A DNA stretch of 46,316 nucleotides from Hellea sp. (GTDB taxonomy: Bacteria; Pseudomonadota; Alphaproteobacteria; Caulobacterales; Maricaulaceae): contig JAOIVW010000023.1 in NCBI GenBank assembly GCA_028224375.1, forward strand, positions 1 to 46,316, in the 5' to 3' direction. Each line of letters opens with the position of its first letter. Position 1 is the first letter of the stretch. Shown one piece after another: positions 1 through 9,744 of this stretch. The translations under genes and the position numbers were made by a program. The notes under the pieces were generated by a model. It worked only from the letters and a program-made list of their open reading frames with translations. It had not been told where the DNA came from and searched no databases.

Positions 1-102
1 ATTAGGCGAAATTTCAAGCACGAGGCCCTTCTAAACCGTTGTTATTTAACGGTATTTTAAGCATAAATACATAAATTCATGCTTCTTTGGAGTCTGATTT
101 CA

Positions 103-133
103 TAAAAAAGCGCCCCTTTTTAAAGAGACGCTT
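103..133 (-). terminator. Rho-independent terminator behind ftsZ
   Basis: Read on the minus strand this is a G·U-containing stem (AAGCG...CGCTT arms at 108-133, with a short A/U loop) followed by a run of six T. It lies about 30 nt beyond the ftsZ stop and probably ends the whole dcw transcript. Nothing further is recognised between position 1 and this hairpin. Confidence 0.75.
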
Positions 134-163
134 CTGTTGAGCAGTTACAGACCTTATATATGC

Positions 164-1606
164 CTATCGATTTTGGCGTCGTAGAAAGCTTGGAATTTCG
201 AGTTCCTCATCCATATTGTCGCCGAACAAATCCCCGCTTTGCGTTGGCGCTTGACGCTTTACAACTGGTGCAGGGGCTGGCTTTTGCTTTTTGAGGCCAA
301 AGAAACCGAATGGCTTTTTAACAACATTCTGAGGCTGAGCTTGCGGATTGGGCGCAGGCTGAGGCGCAGGTTCCGGCGCGTATTGTTGTGCAGGCGCTTG
401 TTGGGGCTGTTGAATCTGCGGAGGGTAAGGTTTTGGCGCGACATAGGCGGGAGCCGGTTGCTGCGCAGCTGGTTGCGACGCAGGCGTGTAAGCGGGAGCC
501 GCCACTGGAGCTGCTTGACGCGCATAAACTGGCTGAGCCTCATATTCGTCTTCAATTGCAAACTCGTCCTCTTCATATTGTTCTTCAGTCGCGACCTCTT
601 CGAGATAACGGCTAGGAACAGGCTTAGCTTCCATGACATATTCAGAATCTACACCTGTTGCGACAACAGAGACGCGGACAATCCCGTCAAGGTCGTCATC
701 AAGAGCCGATCCGACAATAATATTGGCATCTTCATCCACTTGGCCGCGAATAAGGCTGGCCGCTTCGTCAACTTCGTAAAGCGTCAGGTCACGCCCGCCT
801 GTAATATTGATAAGAACGCCTTTGGCGCCTTTCAGCGAGACATCATCAAGAAGCGGATTATTAATAGCCGCTTCGGCAGCTTCGATAGCGCGGCGCTCAC
901 CTGTGGCTTCGCCTGTACCCATCATCGCTTTGCCCATTTCGTCCATGACTGTGCGAACATCGTTAAAGTCAAGATTGATGAGACCCGGCACAACCATCAA
1001 ATCTGTGACGCCGCGAACGCCGCTATGTAGAACTTCGTCGGCCATAGAGAAGGCATCAGACATGGTCGTCTGTTCAGTCGCAACGCGGAAGAGGTTTTGG
1101 TTCGGAATAGTGATCATCGTGTCGACCGCGCTATAGAGGTTTTCAATCCCCTGCTCGGCAAGCTTCATGCGGCGAGAGCCTTCAAACTGAAACGGCTTAG
1201 TGACGATACCGACGGTTAAGATACCGCGTTCACGGGCTGCGCGGGCAATAACAGGGGCTGCGCCTGTGCCTGTGCCGCCGCCCATACCGGCTGCGACGAA
1301 TAACATATGCGCGCCGTCAAGATGCTCAAGTATTTCGTCAAGGCTTTCTTCGGCAGATTGCTCGCCGATTTCAGGACGCATACCAGCACCTAAGCCTTGA
1401 GTAATGCCGCCGCCAAGTTGAACCTTGCGGTCAGCGCGAGAAAGTGCGAGCGCTTGAGCGTCTGTATTGGCGACAATAAACTCTACGCCGTCTAGCCCGG
1501 CTCCGATCATATTATTCACGGCATTCCCGCCTGCTCCGCCGACGCCGATAACGACAATACGAGGCTTAAGTTCGACAGCTTTCGGAAGAGATAATGAAAT
1601 TGGCAT
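164..1606 (-). CDS. ftsZ: Cell division protein FtsZ (tubulin-like GTPase)
   Basis: FtsZ polymerises with GTP into the cytokinetic ring at midcell. The 480-residue product shows the N-terminal nucleotide motif [13 protein letters not shown] (about residues 21-33), the tubulin signature GGGTGTG (109-115) and the T7 synergy loop NLDFNDV (211-217), which supplies the catalytic aspartates to the next subunit. A long linker rich in Pro, Gln and Ala (about 340-455) precedes a conserved C-terminal peptide ([11 protein letters not shown]) of the kind that binds FtsA and other partners. Long linkers of this type are usual in alphaproteobacteria. It is the last gene of the dcw run, separated from ftsA by 104 nt. 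That gap contains a CtrA-type box, so ftsZ probably has its own cell-cycle-controlled promoter as well as read-through transcription. The start is the ATG just ahead of the globular domain; its ribosome-binding site is weak (CGGGAC). Confidence 0.98.
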   Translation of the reverse strand: MPISLSLPKAVELKPRIVVIGVGGAGGNAVNNMIGAGLDGVEFIVANTDAQALALSRADRKVQLGGGITQGLGAGMRPEIGEQSAEESLDEILEHLDGAHMLFVAAGMGGGTGTGAAPVIARAARERGILTVGIVTKPFQFEGSRRMKLAEQGIENLYSAVDTMITIPNQNLFRVATEQTTMSDAFSMADEVLHSGVRGVTDLMVVPGLINLDFNDVRTVMDEMGKAMMGTGEATGERRAIEAAEAAINNPLLDDVSLKGAKGVLINITGGRDLTLYEVDEAASLIRGQVDEDANIIVGSALDDDLDGIVRVSVVATGVDSEYVMEAKPVPSRYLEEVATEEQYEEDEFAIEDEYEAQPVYARQAAPVAAPAYTPASQPAAQQPAPAYVAPKPYPPQIQQPQQAPAQQYAPEPAPQPAPNPQAQPQNVVKKPFGFFGLKKQKPAPAPVVKRQAPTQSGDLFGDNMDEELEIPSFLRRQNR

Positions 1607-1661
1607 AATAGTCCCGCGAATTATGGTAATTGAATAGTTAATCCAACCTCGGGCAAAACGG

Positions 1662-1676
1662 TTAAACAGTGATTAA
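1662..1676. promoter_or_regulatory. CtrA-type box in the ftsA-ftsZ intergenic region
   Basis: The sequence is TTAA-ACAGTGA-TTAA, an exact TTAA-N7-TTAA palindromic match to the CtrA binding consensus known from Caulobacter. It lies 56 nt upstream of the ftsZ start codon. In Caulobacter CtrA represses ftsZ, so the position makes biological sense. Binding itself is inferred. Confidence 0.6.
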
Positions 1677-1710
1677 CTAAACTTACAATTTCGCAGCTAT
1701 TTGCGGCTTT

Positions 1711-2982
1711 TTAGAAGTTTTCCTTCAGCCATTGCATCGAACGCCCAAATGTATTCCCGGTATAGCGTTTTTTGCGGTAGCGCTGGCCTGACAAATCGGG
1801 CGGACCTGAAATGGCCTCACCAGACTCCATAAAGGCATGTTTAAGCAATCCTGTCGCTACGGCAAAATCTGGACCTGACATAGCTTCGCGCATACTTAAA
1901 ATACCATGGGGGCGGCCAATGCGTACGCGTTTATTAAAGACGTATTCTGCAAGTTCTCTTACGCCATTAAGCTGGCAGCCACCGCCCGTCAGAACAATAC
2001 GCCGACCTGAATAGGTCTCAAGTCCTGAGTCTGCGATGCGGTCGCGCAAAATTTCAAATGTTTCCTCAACACGCGAGCGGATGATGGAGGTCAGCAAATC
2101 TCGCGGGTGATGATGCAGCTCTTCCTGCGCGCCCATTGGCGGGCATGGCACCATAACGCGGCTGTCATCCGACCCATGCAAAGCAGAACCATAGATTGTT
2201 TTAATCCGTTCAGCGGCTTCGGCAGGAGTCGTCAAACCTCGCGCAATATCATTGGTGACATTTTTACCGCCCACAGAGAGCGCATCAACATGCACCATTG
2301 TATTATCGCGAAAGACTGCCGCTGTGGTAATGCCGCCGCCCATATCAATGACCGTAACGCCTAAATCACGCTCATCATCGGTCAAAACACCTATACCAGC
2401 CGCATAGGGCGATACCGTGACGGAGCTTATATCCAAATGGCAGCGTTCAATGCAGTGGGCGAGATTTCGAAGCGGACCTACACCTGCCAAGACAAAATGC
2501 ATGTCCACGCCTAGTCGCTTACCATACATGCCCCGCGGATCACGAATGCCGCGCTCATCATCAACGGACCAATTTAGCGGGATAGCGTGCAGGATAGCGT
2601 CCTCGGGCTGAGCAAGCTCCGCTAAAGATGAATTTAAGACACGCTTTAAGTCGCGATCCGCCACTTCGCCGCTGGCAAATTCGGTGTGCACATTTATATG
2701 TTCGGACCTAAGTGAGCGCAGCGCGACATTGACGCAAACTGACTGAACCGTCACACCAGCAGCGCGTTCGGCCTTTTCGACAGCCGTTCGAATGCCGACT
2801 TCAGCGGCTTCCATGTCCACAACTGCGCCGTTCTTAAGCCCAGCACTGACACCAAAACCTGATCCGATTAACTTGACCCCGAAATTGGGTTCTCTTTGAC
2901 CGATTAAGCAAACGACCTTGCTCGATCCAATATCGAGAACAGCAATCGTCTCTGCCTTTTTATTGACCCCACCCTTAAACAT
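1711..2982 (-). CDS. ftsA: Cell division protein FtsA
   Basis: FtsA is an actin-like ATPase that tethers FtsZ filaments to the inner membrane and recruits later divisome proteins. The 423-residue product has the phosphate-1 motif LDIGSSKVVCLIG near residue 17 and phosphate-2 VIDMGGGITTAAVF in the middle. A GGGCQLNG adenosine motif lies towards the C-terminus. The last residues (RSMQWLKENF) form a short amphipathic tail, as expected for the FtsA membrane-targeting helix. The gene follows ftsQ after only 5 nt and precedes ftsZ, the usual ftsQ-ftsA-ftsZ order. Confidence 0.97.
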   Translation of the reverse strand: MFKGGVNKKAETIAVLDIGSSKVVCLIGQREPNFGVKLIGSGFGVSAGLKNGAVVDMEAAEVGIRTAVEKAERAAGVTVQSVCVNVALRSLRSEHINVHTEFASGEVADRDLKRVLNSSLAELAQPEDAILHAIPLNWSVDDERGIRDPRGMYGKRLGVDMHFVLAGVGPLRNLAHCIERCHLDISSVTVSPYAAGIGVLTDDERDLGVTVIDMGGGITTAAVFRDNTMVHVDALSVGGKNVTNDIARGLTTPAEAAERIKTIYGSALHGSDDSRVMVPCPPMGAQEELHHHPRDLLTSIIRSRVEETFEILRDRIADSGLETYSGRRIVLTGGGCQLNGVRELAEYVFNKRVRIGRPHGILSMREAMSGPDFAVATGLLKHAFMESGEAISGPPDLSGQRYRKKRYTGNTFGRSMQWLKENF

Positions 2983-2987
2983 AGAAC

Positions 2988-3863
2988 TTAGGCCTGCTCC
3001 GGCGAGGTTGGCAGAATCGTGAGACGGTCAGGCAACCGCATATCAATGACTTTTATGGTGCGGTCTAAAATATGGGTCTGGCCCTGTAAGGATTGCAATC
3101 GCCTTAGTGCGCCGCGCATATTCTGCTCGGGAAGCATAATGCGCAGGCTGCCATCATCCAAAACCATGTCCCAGCGGCGGTCGCTGACATTGACGAAACT
3201 ATCGACCCGCGCAGCAATTTGCGGGAACTCGCCCATCATCAAATGAATGCTTGAAGCCTGCTCACCAGCATATTCACCGACAAATAGCTTTAACTGAGCA
3301 AATTGTTCGACTTTTGCATCTGTGATAGCTGCGCCCTTAATATCGACAACGTTCACGTCGCCTTCATGTTGCCACAACGCATAAGGTTGGCGCTCAATAA
3401 TTTGCACAACAATGCGATCAGGCCAGAGGCGGCGCACAACAGCCCGGTCCACCCAAGACAGGCTCTCGACGCGGTTTTGCGCCTCTTTCATATCAATACC
3501 AAAAAGATAGTCGCCGCCATATATGCCCAGAGCGCGGCGTACATCTTCTTCGCGCAGGCGGCCTTCACCCATCACATCGACGCGCTCAATAACAAATCCC
3601 ATCGACATGAGGCGGTTGCGCTTAAAGTTTTCTCCAGCTTGAGCGACATTAGATAAATACCCACCGAGCCAAAGCCCTAAGAATATTACAAACAACAATG
3701 TTCCAATAATAGAAAATACAAAACGCGTAAAACCTTTGCGCGTATGATTAGCAGCCCGCATTTGCGCAGACGCCCAATTACGAGCGCCGCGAAGTCCAGG
3801 TTTTAAGGGGCTCACACGATGTGAACCTTTGGGAATAGATTTTCCTCTACCTATCGCGGCCAT
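2988..3863 (-). CDS. ftsQ: Cell division protein FtsQ
   Basis: FtsQ is a bitopic inner-membrane protein that links early and late divisome components through its periplasmic domain. The 291-residue product has a basic cytoplasmic N-terminus of about 45 residues and one hydrophobic segment (about 47-70, [19 protein letters not shown]). A POTRA-type domain follows ([12 protein letters not shown]... to ...[23 protein letters not shown]), then the FtsQ beta domain. The start codon overlaps the end of ddlB by 13 nt. A GAGG ribosome-binding site lies 8 nt upstream, inside ddlB, which indicates coupled translation. Confidence 0.95.
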   Translation of the reverse strand: MAAIGRGKSIPKGSHRVSPLKPGLRGARNWASAQMRAANHTRKGFTRFVFSIIGTLLFVIFLGLWLGGYLSNVAQAGENFKRNRLMSMGFVIERVDVMGEGRLREEDVRRALGIYGGDYLFGIDMKEAQNRVESLSWVDRAVVRRLWPDRIVVQIIERQPYALWQHEGDVNVVDIKGAAITDAKVEQFAQLKLFVGEYAGEQASSIHLMMGEFPQIAARVDSFVNVSDRRWDMVLDDGSLRIMLPEQNMRGALRRLQSLQGQTHILDRTIKVIDMRLPDRLTILPTSPEQA

Positions 3864-4771
3864 GAAGCATCCTCAACAATCCAGCGGCAAAGCTGGCCAA
3901 AACTTAATCCGTCATACGCTGCCTGTTCAGGCGCAAGCGATGTCGGAGTCATTCCGGGTTGAGTATTGAGTTCAAGCATTACGATTTTATTTACGATGTC
4001 TGTTAAATCTGCATTTATATCATTAAATCTGAAGTCTGAGCGTGAAATTCCGCGGCAACCAAGCGCCTGATGCGCCAATGAAGCCCATGTCAGGCATAAA
4101 TCAGTGACATTTTGGGGTAAATCGGCAGGGACGACATGTTGCGAGCCGCCATCGGCATATTTAGCTTCATAATCATACCAATCTGTTTGCGGGATGATTT
4201 CCGTAACCGCCAAGGCTCTCCCGTCCATAACGGCCACAGTGAGTTCGCGTCCGGGAATAAATTTTTCAACCAAGACAAGCTCGCCCATGGCCTCGTTCTC
4301 GGCCATAGCGGCAGCAGGACCTTCGCCTTCATGCACGATATAGATGCTATGGCTGGACCCCTGCCCGTTTGGTTTGACCACATAAGGCGGGTCCATGGGG
4401 TGGTCTTTGGCCGCCGCCAGACGCGGAACAAGGTAACCCTCAGATACTGTAATGCCAACATCACGCAGAACCGCTTTGGAACGATGCTTATCCATGGCGA
4501 GCGCAGAGGCCATAACCCCGCTATGAGTATAAGGCGCGCCAAATAAATCGAGCACGCCCTGAACACGGCCATCCTCGCCCCAATCACCATGCAGAGCATT
4601 AAAGACAACATCCGGGTCAGCGGCATGAAGCTGCTCCCAAAGGTTCGGCGCGACATCTATTTCGGTGACGTCATAGCCCTCAATGCGGAGAGCCTTGGCA
4701 CATTCCGCGCCTGAGACGAGAGACACCTCACGTTCGGAGGACATGCCTCCTTTTAAGACGGCAACTCTCAT
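3851..4771 (-). CDS. ddlB: D-alanine--D-alanine ligase
   Basis: This ATP-grasp enzyme joins two D-alanines to make the terminal dipeptide of the peptidoglycan precursor. The 306-residue product has the N-terminal [14 protein letters not shown] motif that binds the first D-Ala. It also has the central ATP-grasp glycine loop (KPNGQGSS) and the C-terminal [18 protein letters not shown] block with metal and second-substrate residues. Length is normal for Ddl. The start ATG overlaps the stop of the upstream membrane-protein gene by 4 nt (ATGA) and has a good GGAAGGA ribosome-binding site. It supplies D-Ala-D-Ala to MurF, encoded in the same operon. Confidence 0.97.
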   Translation of the reverse strand: MRVAVLKGGMSSEREVSLVSGAECAKALRIEGYDVTEIDVAPNLWEQLHAADPDVVFNALHGDWGEDGRVQGVLDLFGAPYTHSGVMASALAMDKHRSKAVLRDVGITVSEGYLVPRLAAAKDHPMDPPYVVKPNGQGSSHSIYIVHEGEGPAAAMAENEAMGELVLVEKFIPGRELTVAVMDGRALAVTEIIPQTDWYDYEAKYADGGSQHVVPADLPQNVTDLCLTWASLAHQALGCRGISRSDFRFNDINADLTDIVNKIVMLELNTQPGMTPTSLAPEQAAYDGLSFGQLCRWIVEDASWPR

Positions 4772-5211
4772 AACATCCTTCCGCCCATATGGCCTGAGTT
4801 ATAGCCACATGGCGTTACAAGCATACGCATTCTGTAAACATCAGTGCTATTATTGCTCTCTATTTCTAGAGGCACGATAAACCTCAATCCATCAATTGTT
4901 TTTAGTTTATTATCTCGTTTGAGGTGGCAGCAATCTGGTTCCTTCACAATGAAGTTACTTACTGAAACCGCAGGAACGTCTATCCCCTCGGGTAATTTGA
5001 TATTGCCTGAAGCTGTTCTATTGATAAAGCCTTCAACTGCAGCATCTCTTAACTCGGTTTGAGAGAGATACCTCTTTGCATCGAAGCAATATCCATTACT
5101 CTTCTTTTTATGATGGATTGAAAAGACAATAGTTATCCCCGTGACCATTATGGCAAGCACTAAGATTACGGGCCACTTCACGCCCGCTCTCCAATCCGTT
5201 TGACTTCCCAT
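4768..5211 (-). CDS. Unknown single-pass membrane protein inserted between murB and ddlB
   Basis: The 147-residue product is not recognised. It has a short polar N-terminus and one hydrophobic segment (about residues 14-32, [18 protein letters not shown]). A basic patch HHKKK follows, then a domain of about 110 residues with four cysteines (one in NGYCFD, two adjacent in PDCCHL, one in VTPCGY) and no repeat. The segment ends in an outward-facing domain if the N-terminus is cytoplasmic, but the positive patch after the helix argues for the reverse, so topology is uncertain. It overlaps murB by 34 nt and ddlB by 4 nt, so it is fully embedded in the operon and probably co-translated. It is visibly more A+T-rich than its neighbours. 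No standard dcw gene sits here, so it is an accessory insertion or a fast-evolving lineage-specific gene. Confidence 0.75.
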   Translation of the reverse strand: MGSQTDWRAGVKWPVILVLAIMVTGITIVFSIHHKKKSNGYCFDAKRYLSQTELRDAAVEGFINRTASGNIKLPEGIDVPAVSVSNFIVKEPDCCHLKRDNKLKTIDGLRFIVPLEIESNNSTDVYRMRMLVTPCGYNSGHMGGRML

Positions 5212-6089
5212 TCTAAATCCACACCTTGCGTCTCTTTGACTTTTGCAATCATCGTTTCGCCCAGCGCCTCCAAGTCAGCCGCCGTAGCCTCGCCCGTATT
5301 GATCATGAAGTTACAATGTTTTTCGCTCATCTGCGCGCCGCCAACTTTGAAGCCGCGCCCACCTGCCGCATCAATCACTTGCCACGCGCCGCGCCCGCCA
5401 GATTGGACTTGGTTAGGGTTCTTAAAGGTGGAGCCGCCTGTCTTCTCACGAATGGGTTGGCTCTCTTCGCGGCGGGACGTGATGTCCGCCATGCGCGCTG
5501 TGATAGCCGCAGGCTCATCAGCCGTGCCTTTGAAGACGGCTTCGACAAATATAAGATCATCAGGCGCTTTGGACTGGCGGTAAGAATAGCCAAGCTCAGA
5601 GAGCGGCATGACTTGTCTGCGCCCTGTGCGGTCCAAGGCAATAGCCTCGACTAAAACATCTTTAGTTTCAGTTCCGTAGCAGCCTGCGTTCATTCGCAAT
5701 GCGCCGCCAATCGTGCCGGGAATACCTGCGTAAAATTCAAGCCCTGCGATGCCAGCCTTGGCAGCTTCTTTAGCCACTCTATTATCCAGAGCCGATGCAC
5801 CTGCACGCACAGTCAAACCATCCGTAGACACTTTTCCAAAGGCTGGACCTAAGCGCACAACGACGCCCTTAATGCCGCCGTCGCGGATGATGGTGTTGGA
5901 CGCTACGCCTAAAATTGTTACGGGAATTTCGTCGGGCGTAGAGGAGAGAAAATGCGCAAGGTCAGCTTCATCCTTGGGCATGAAGAGCACCTCAGCAGGT
6001 CCGCCAACCCGCAGCCATGTGTAAGGCGCAAGCGGGACATCAGCCGAGAATTTTCCGCGAACGGGGGGGAGCGTATCAATCAAGCTCAC
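5178..6089 (-). CDS. murB: UDP-N-acetylenolpyruvoylglucosamine reductase
   Basis: MurB uses NADPH and FAD to reduce enolpyruvyl-UDP-GlcNAc to UDP-MurNAc in the cytoplasm. The 303-residue product shows the FAD-binding stretch [21 protein letters not shown] near residue 25. It also has the [15 protein letters not shown] active-site block, the GGSTFKNP motif with the catalytic serine region, and the late [10 protein letters not shown] motif. Length is that of a compact MurB. Its start overlaps the murC stop by 4 nt, and the following membrane-protein gene begins inside its 3' end. Confidence 0.97.
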   Translation of the reverse strand: MSLIDTLPPVRGKFSADVPLAPYTWLRVGGPAEVLFMPKDEADLAHFLSSTPDEIPVTILGVASNTIIRDGGIKGVVVRLGPAFGKVSTDGLTVRAGASALDNRVAKEAAKAGIAGLEFYAGIPGTIGGALRMNAGCYGTETKDVLVEAIALDRTGRRQVMPLSELGYSYRQSKAPDDLIFVEAVFKGTADEPAAITARMADITSRREESQPIREKTGGSTFKNPNQVQSGGRGAWQVIDAAGGRGFKVGGAQMSEKHCNFMINTGEATAADLEALGETMIAKVKETQGVDLEWEVKRIGERA

Positions 6090-7516
6090 GCAGCATCCAA
6101 TTGCGCCGCCAAGTCAGCTGCCCAAAACGTAATATCCCCCGCTCCAAGGCAGACAATTAAATCCCCCTTTTCAAGATTAGGTTTTAGGGTTTTGGCTAAA
6201 GAGTCTTTGGTGATGGATACTGAATGGCGATGCCCGTGCGAGATTAAACTGTCCACGAGCGCAGGCCCGCTCACGCCGTCTATCGCAAACTCGCCTGCCG
6301 CGTAAACATCGGCGACATAGACATGGTCCGCATCGTTAAAACAGGTCGAAAATTCTTCAAATAAATCTTTCAGGCGCGAATAGCGATGGGGCTGCATCAC
6401 AGCATGGACCTTACCTTCGGAGACCTGACGGGCCGCTTGCAGAACAGCAGAAATCTCGACGGGGTGATGACCGTAATCATCAATAATCGTCACGCCATTC
6501 CACTCGCCTACATGGGTAAAGCGCCGTTTGACACCGCCAAAGCTTTCAAGCCCTGCCCGTACCTGAGCCTCAGTTAAGCCAAGCTCTCGCGATACGGCGA
6601 TAGCGGAGAGGACATTTTGCGTATTATGTTTGCCAGCCATGGGCAAAAACAAGCCTTCCCAGCGGTCTTCCACGCCGTCCACACCACGAAAAACAACGTC
6701 AAACCGCGAACCCGTCGTTTCTAAATTCAAGTTTTCTGCGCGAACATCAGCCTGAGGGTTAAAACCATAAGTGATTACGCGGCGGTCTGAAATACGGCTG
6801 ACAAGGGCCTGCACTTCAGGATGATCGATACAGAGTACGGCAAAACCATAAAAAGGCAGGTTTTCTACGAAGGTATCAAAAGCCTTACGCAGAATTTCGA
6901 AATCGCCGTAATGCTCCATATGTTCAGGGTCTATATTCGTGACAACAGCCACCGTCGGGAAAAGCTTAAGGAAAGAGCCGTCCGACTCATCGGCCTCAAC
7001 GACCATCCATTTCCCCATGCCGAGCTTGGCATTAGAACCGTAAGCATTGATGATACCGCCATTAATCACAGTCGGATCTAGATTGCCGCCTTCGAGCAAC
7101 GCCGCAATCATCGTTGTTGTGGTGGTTTTACCATGGGTTCCGCCAACCGCGACCGCCCATTTGAGGCGCATAAGCTCGGCCAGCATTTCTGCGCGGCGAA
7201 CGACAGGAATAGATCTTGCGCGGGCTTCAACGAGTTCGGGATTATCCGGTTTAATCGCTGAAGACATCACAATGGCCCCCGCCCCGTGAACCTGCTCAGC
7301 CTTTTGGCCCAGATAAACTGTCGCGCCCAGTTTTTCGAGGCGTTTAGTTATGGCGCTTTCGCGGCCGTCAGACCCTTGAACCGTATAGCCCAGATTGAGC
7401 ATGACCTCTGCAATGCCTGACATGCCAATGCCGCCAATACCCACAAAATGAATAGGCCCTGTATCAAAAGGGACTTTCGTCGCAAGGGCGCGGTTTTTTA
7501 GATCAGGTTGGGGCAT
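6086..7516 (-). CDS. murC: UDP-N-acetylmuramate--L-alanine ligase
   Basis: MurC adds the first amino acid, L-Ala, to UDP-MurNAc with ATP. The product (476 residues from the chosen start) has the N-terminal Rossmann motif [16 protein letters not shown], the Mur-ligase P-loop [13 protein letters not shown] and the [10 protein letters not shown] block. An upstream in-frame ATG at 7633 would add 39 residues of low-complexity sequence and overlap the end of murG by more than 100 nt. The ATG at 7516 follows a GAAGTAGG ribosome-binding site, lies 13 nt after the murG stop and gives the usual family length, so it is preferred. Confidence 0.96.
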   Translation of the reverse strand: MPQPDLKNRALATKVPFDTGPIHFVGIGGIGMSGIAEVMLNLGYTVQGSDGRESAITKRLEKLGATVYLGQKAEQVHGAGAIVMSSAIKPDNPELVEARARSIPVVRRAEMLAELMRLKWAVAVGGTHGKTTTTTMIAALLEGGNLDPTVINGGIINAYGSNAKLGMGKWMVVEADESDGSFLKLFPTVAVVTNIDPEHMEHYGDFEILRKAFDTFVENLPFYGFAVLCIDHPEVQALVSRISDRRVITYGFNPQADVRAENLNLETTGSRFDVVFRGVDGVEDRWEGLFLPMAGKHNTQNVLSAIAVSRELGLTEAQVRAGLESFGGVKRRFTHVGEWNGVTIIDDYGHHPVEISAVLQAARQVSEGKVHAVMQPHRYSRLKDLFEEFSTCFNDADHVYVADVYAAGEFAIDGVSGPALVDSLISHGHRHSVSITKDSLAKTLKPNLEKGDLIVCLGAGDITFWAADLAAQLDAA

Positions 7517-7529
7517 ATTGCCTACTTCA

Positions 7530-8615
7530 TTATTGTGTAGCTGATATGACCAAAGCGGCCAATTCTGCTGCGGCGTTGGGACGGCCCTGACTGCGGGCTG
7601 CAGTGGACGCTCTTTTAAGCCAGTTCGAATCATTTAGTCTTGCCTCCAGAGTAGTTTTCACTTGCTCTGGGGTAAACTGTGATTCAGGCAAAATATCGGC
7701 AGCCTCGTGGCGGGAAAGCGCCATTGCATTGACCGTTTGATGGTCATCCATGGCAATCTTGAGCGGAACAAGCAAAGCGGGCAATCCCATCACGGCCATT
7801 TCCGACACAGAAGACGCGCCTGCTCGGCCAACAATGTAATGCGCTTTGGCCAAATGTGTTTCGATATCAGAGAAGAAGGTTTCGCATATCGCCTCAACGC
7901 CGGCCTCTTTATAAATCGCTTTCGCCGCCTCTTGATATTCGGGGCGGGTTTGCTGCACGACCTTTAAGCGCTTGCGCAATGCCCGCGGGAGCAGAGCAAT
8001 AGCAGCAGGCATGGTCTCGCTGACAATCTTCGCGCCAAGACTGCCGCCGACAATCAGCAGGTTGATCGTGCCCTTGGGCGGCGCGTAGCTTTTCGGCACG
8101 GCTTTGATGATTTGCTCGCGCAAAGGATTTCCCGTGCATACATGATTTGCGCCTGCGGGCAGCCTTTGCAGTTCTTCAAACCCTGAGGCCACGTAAAGAG
8201 CTTTTGACGCAAAGACTCGGTTCACCCGTCCAAGCACAGCATTTTGCTCATGTATAATCGTCGGCACGCCCATGCCTTGCGCGGCCCGCATAGCAGGGAA
8301 CGCAGGATAGCCGCCAAAGCCGACCACAACATCAGGCTTCCAGTCTTTGATAAAGCGCCTCGCCTGCATCACGCCTTTGGCTAATTTTATCGTGCCAAGC
8401 ATAGCGGCGAGAGGTTTTCGCGGCGTGATACTCGCGGCTTTGACTTCGACAATTGGGTCAGCGGGAATACGGCCTGCATGTTTCTTACCGCGTGCATCAG
8501 TCATCATCGCAATGTCCCAACCCTGGGCTTTCAATGTTTCAGCTAGAGCCTGTGCGGGGAACATATGTCCGCCCGTTCCGCCTGCGGCTAATAAAAGCCT
8601 ATTCGCCATAGCCAT
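7530..8615 (-). CDS. murG: UDP-GlcNAc:lipid I N-acetylglucosaminyltransferase
   Basis: MurG transfers GlcNAc onto lipid I at the cytoplasmic face of the membrane to form lipid II. The product (361 residues from the chosen start) opens with the glycine loop [16 protein letters not shown]. It contains [11 protein letters not shown] and the acceptor/donor motifs [12 protein letters not shown] and [11 protein letters not shown] typical of GT28 enzymes. A longer frame begins at 8693 but adds 26 residues that look like out-of-frame ftsW sequence. The ATG at 8615 has GGAG 4 nt upstream and overlaps the end of ftsW by 17 nt. Confidence 0.96.
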   Translation of the reverse strand: MAMANRLLLAAGGTGGHMFPAQALAETLKAQGWDIAMMTDARGKKHAGRIPADPIVEVKAASITPRKPLAAMLGTIKLAKGVMQARRFIKDWKPDVVVGFGGYPAFPAMRAAQGMGVPTIIHEQNAVLGRVNRVFASKALYVASGFEELQRLPAGANHVCTGNPLREQIIKAVPKSYAPPKGTINLLIVGGSLGAKIVSETMPAAIALLPRALRKRLKVVQQTRPEYQEAAKAIYKEAGVEAICETFFSDIETHLAKAHYIVGRAGASSVSEMAVMGLPALLVPLKIAMDDHQTVNAMALSRHEAADILPESQFTPEQVKTTLEARLNDSNWLKRASTAARSQGRPNAAAELAALVISATQ

Positions 8616-9744
8616 AAGCTCCGGGGCGTCTGCGGGTGAAGGACAAAATAAGCCCAGCCGTAAAACACAGCGCGAGCATGGAAGACCCGCCATAAGAGAT
8701 AAACGGCAACGTCATGCCTTTACTCGGCGCCATATTCAGATTGACGAAGAGATTAATCACGACCTGCATACCAATCATCGTAGCCAAGCCTGCAACTGCT
8801 AATTGGCTAAAATAATCATTGAGCTTAAGGGCATTACGGAAACACCGAATGACGAAACCTGCGAGCAGAATAATCAGGAACAGCGAAATCATAAAGCCGA
8901 ACTCTTCGACTGTGACGGCAAAAATGAAATCCGTATGCCCGTCGGGCAGGCTATATTTCACAGCGCCCTCACCTGGCCCGCGCCCAAAGAAACCACCATT
9001 GGAAATCGCCTCCAAAGCTTTGTCGGTTTGATACGTATCAGAGCTGTCAGGGCTCATAAATTTCTCAACACGCGCGCGAACATGCGGCAGCGCCATATAA
9101 GCAGCTATCGCGCCGAACATAGAAATGCTCATCATAAACAGCACCCAACCCAAGGATAGTCCCGCAAAGAAAAACACAGCCGCAAAGCAAAGCGTCAAAA
9201 GAAAAGATTGCCCGAAATCAGGTTGGCCAATAAGCAAGGCTATAAGTCCTAAATAAACAGCAAAAACAATGGCTACTGCAGGAACAGTCGAATCGCGCTT
9301 ACGCACCGAAAACATCCAGGCGGCAAAGACAATAAAGGCGGGCTTAGCAAATTCTGACGGTTGCAGCGAAAAGGGCCCAATCTTAAGCCACCGCGTAGCG
9401 CCCTTAACCTCATAGCCAATAGAAGGCAAAAGCAGCATGAGCCCTACCGCGCCCGCCAAGGCCAATACCCCCATGCGCCGTGCATTATTAGGCGTCATCA
9501 GTGAGAGAACAAAAGCGCCCGAAAGACCAACTGTTACAAACAAAGCCTGACGAAACAAAAAGTAAAAAGGATGGTCTAGCCCTAAGCGCGCACTCGCTGC
9601 AGGAGACGCCGCCATGCCTAAAATAAGGCCCGCGCCAATCAAGCAAATCAGAAAGCCTAACGTGATGTGATCCACGCTGCGCCACCATTCACCGATCAGT
9701 GAACGGTTTGTCCGTGATGATGAAAGTGTCGCCGTAAAAGCCAT
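8599..9744 (-). CDS. ftsW: Septal peptidoglycan polymerase FtsW (SEDS family)
   Basis: FtsW is the polytopic SEDS glycosyltransferase that polymerises lipid II at the septum with FtsI. The 381-residue product is a string of hydrophobic helices. It has the LQPSEFAKPAFIVFAAW motif in the first half, the large periplasmic loop with FFGRGPGEGAVKYSLPDGHTDFIFAV, and the C-terminal PFISYGGSSMLALCFTAG signature. Its start overlaps the murD stop by one base (TAATG). Placement between murD and murG is the standard dcw order. Confidence 0.97.
   Translation of the reverse strand: MAFTATLSSSRTNRSLIGEWWRSVDHITLGFLICLIGAGLILGMAASPAASARLGLDHPFYFLFRQALFVTVGLSGAFVLSLMTPNNARRMGVLALAGAVGLMLLLPSIGYEVKGATRWLKIGPFSLQPSEFAKPAFIVFAAWMFSVRKRDSTVPAVAIVFAVYLGLIALLIGQPDFGQSFLLTLCFAAVFFFAGLSLGWVLFMMSISMFGAIAAYMALPHVRARVEKFMSPDSSDTYQTDKALEAISNGGFFGRGPGEGAVKYSLPDGHTDFIFAVTVEEFGFMISLFLIILLAGFVIRCFRNALKLNDYFSQLAVAGLATMIGMQVVINLFVNLNMAPSKGMTLPFISYGGSSMLALCFTAGLILSFTRRRPGAYGYGE

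Noticed and set aside
239..1030. Long plus-strand open frame opposite ftsZ
   Set aside because: It is antisense to a fully conserved ftsZ, with Arg/Leu-rich low-complexity translation, no ribosome-binding site and no recognisable domain.
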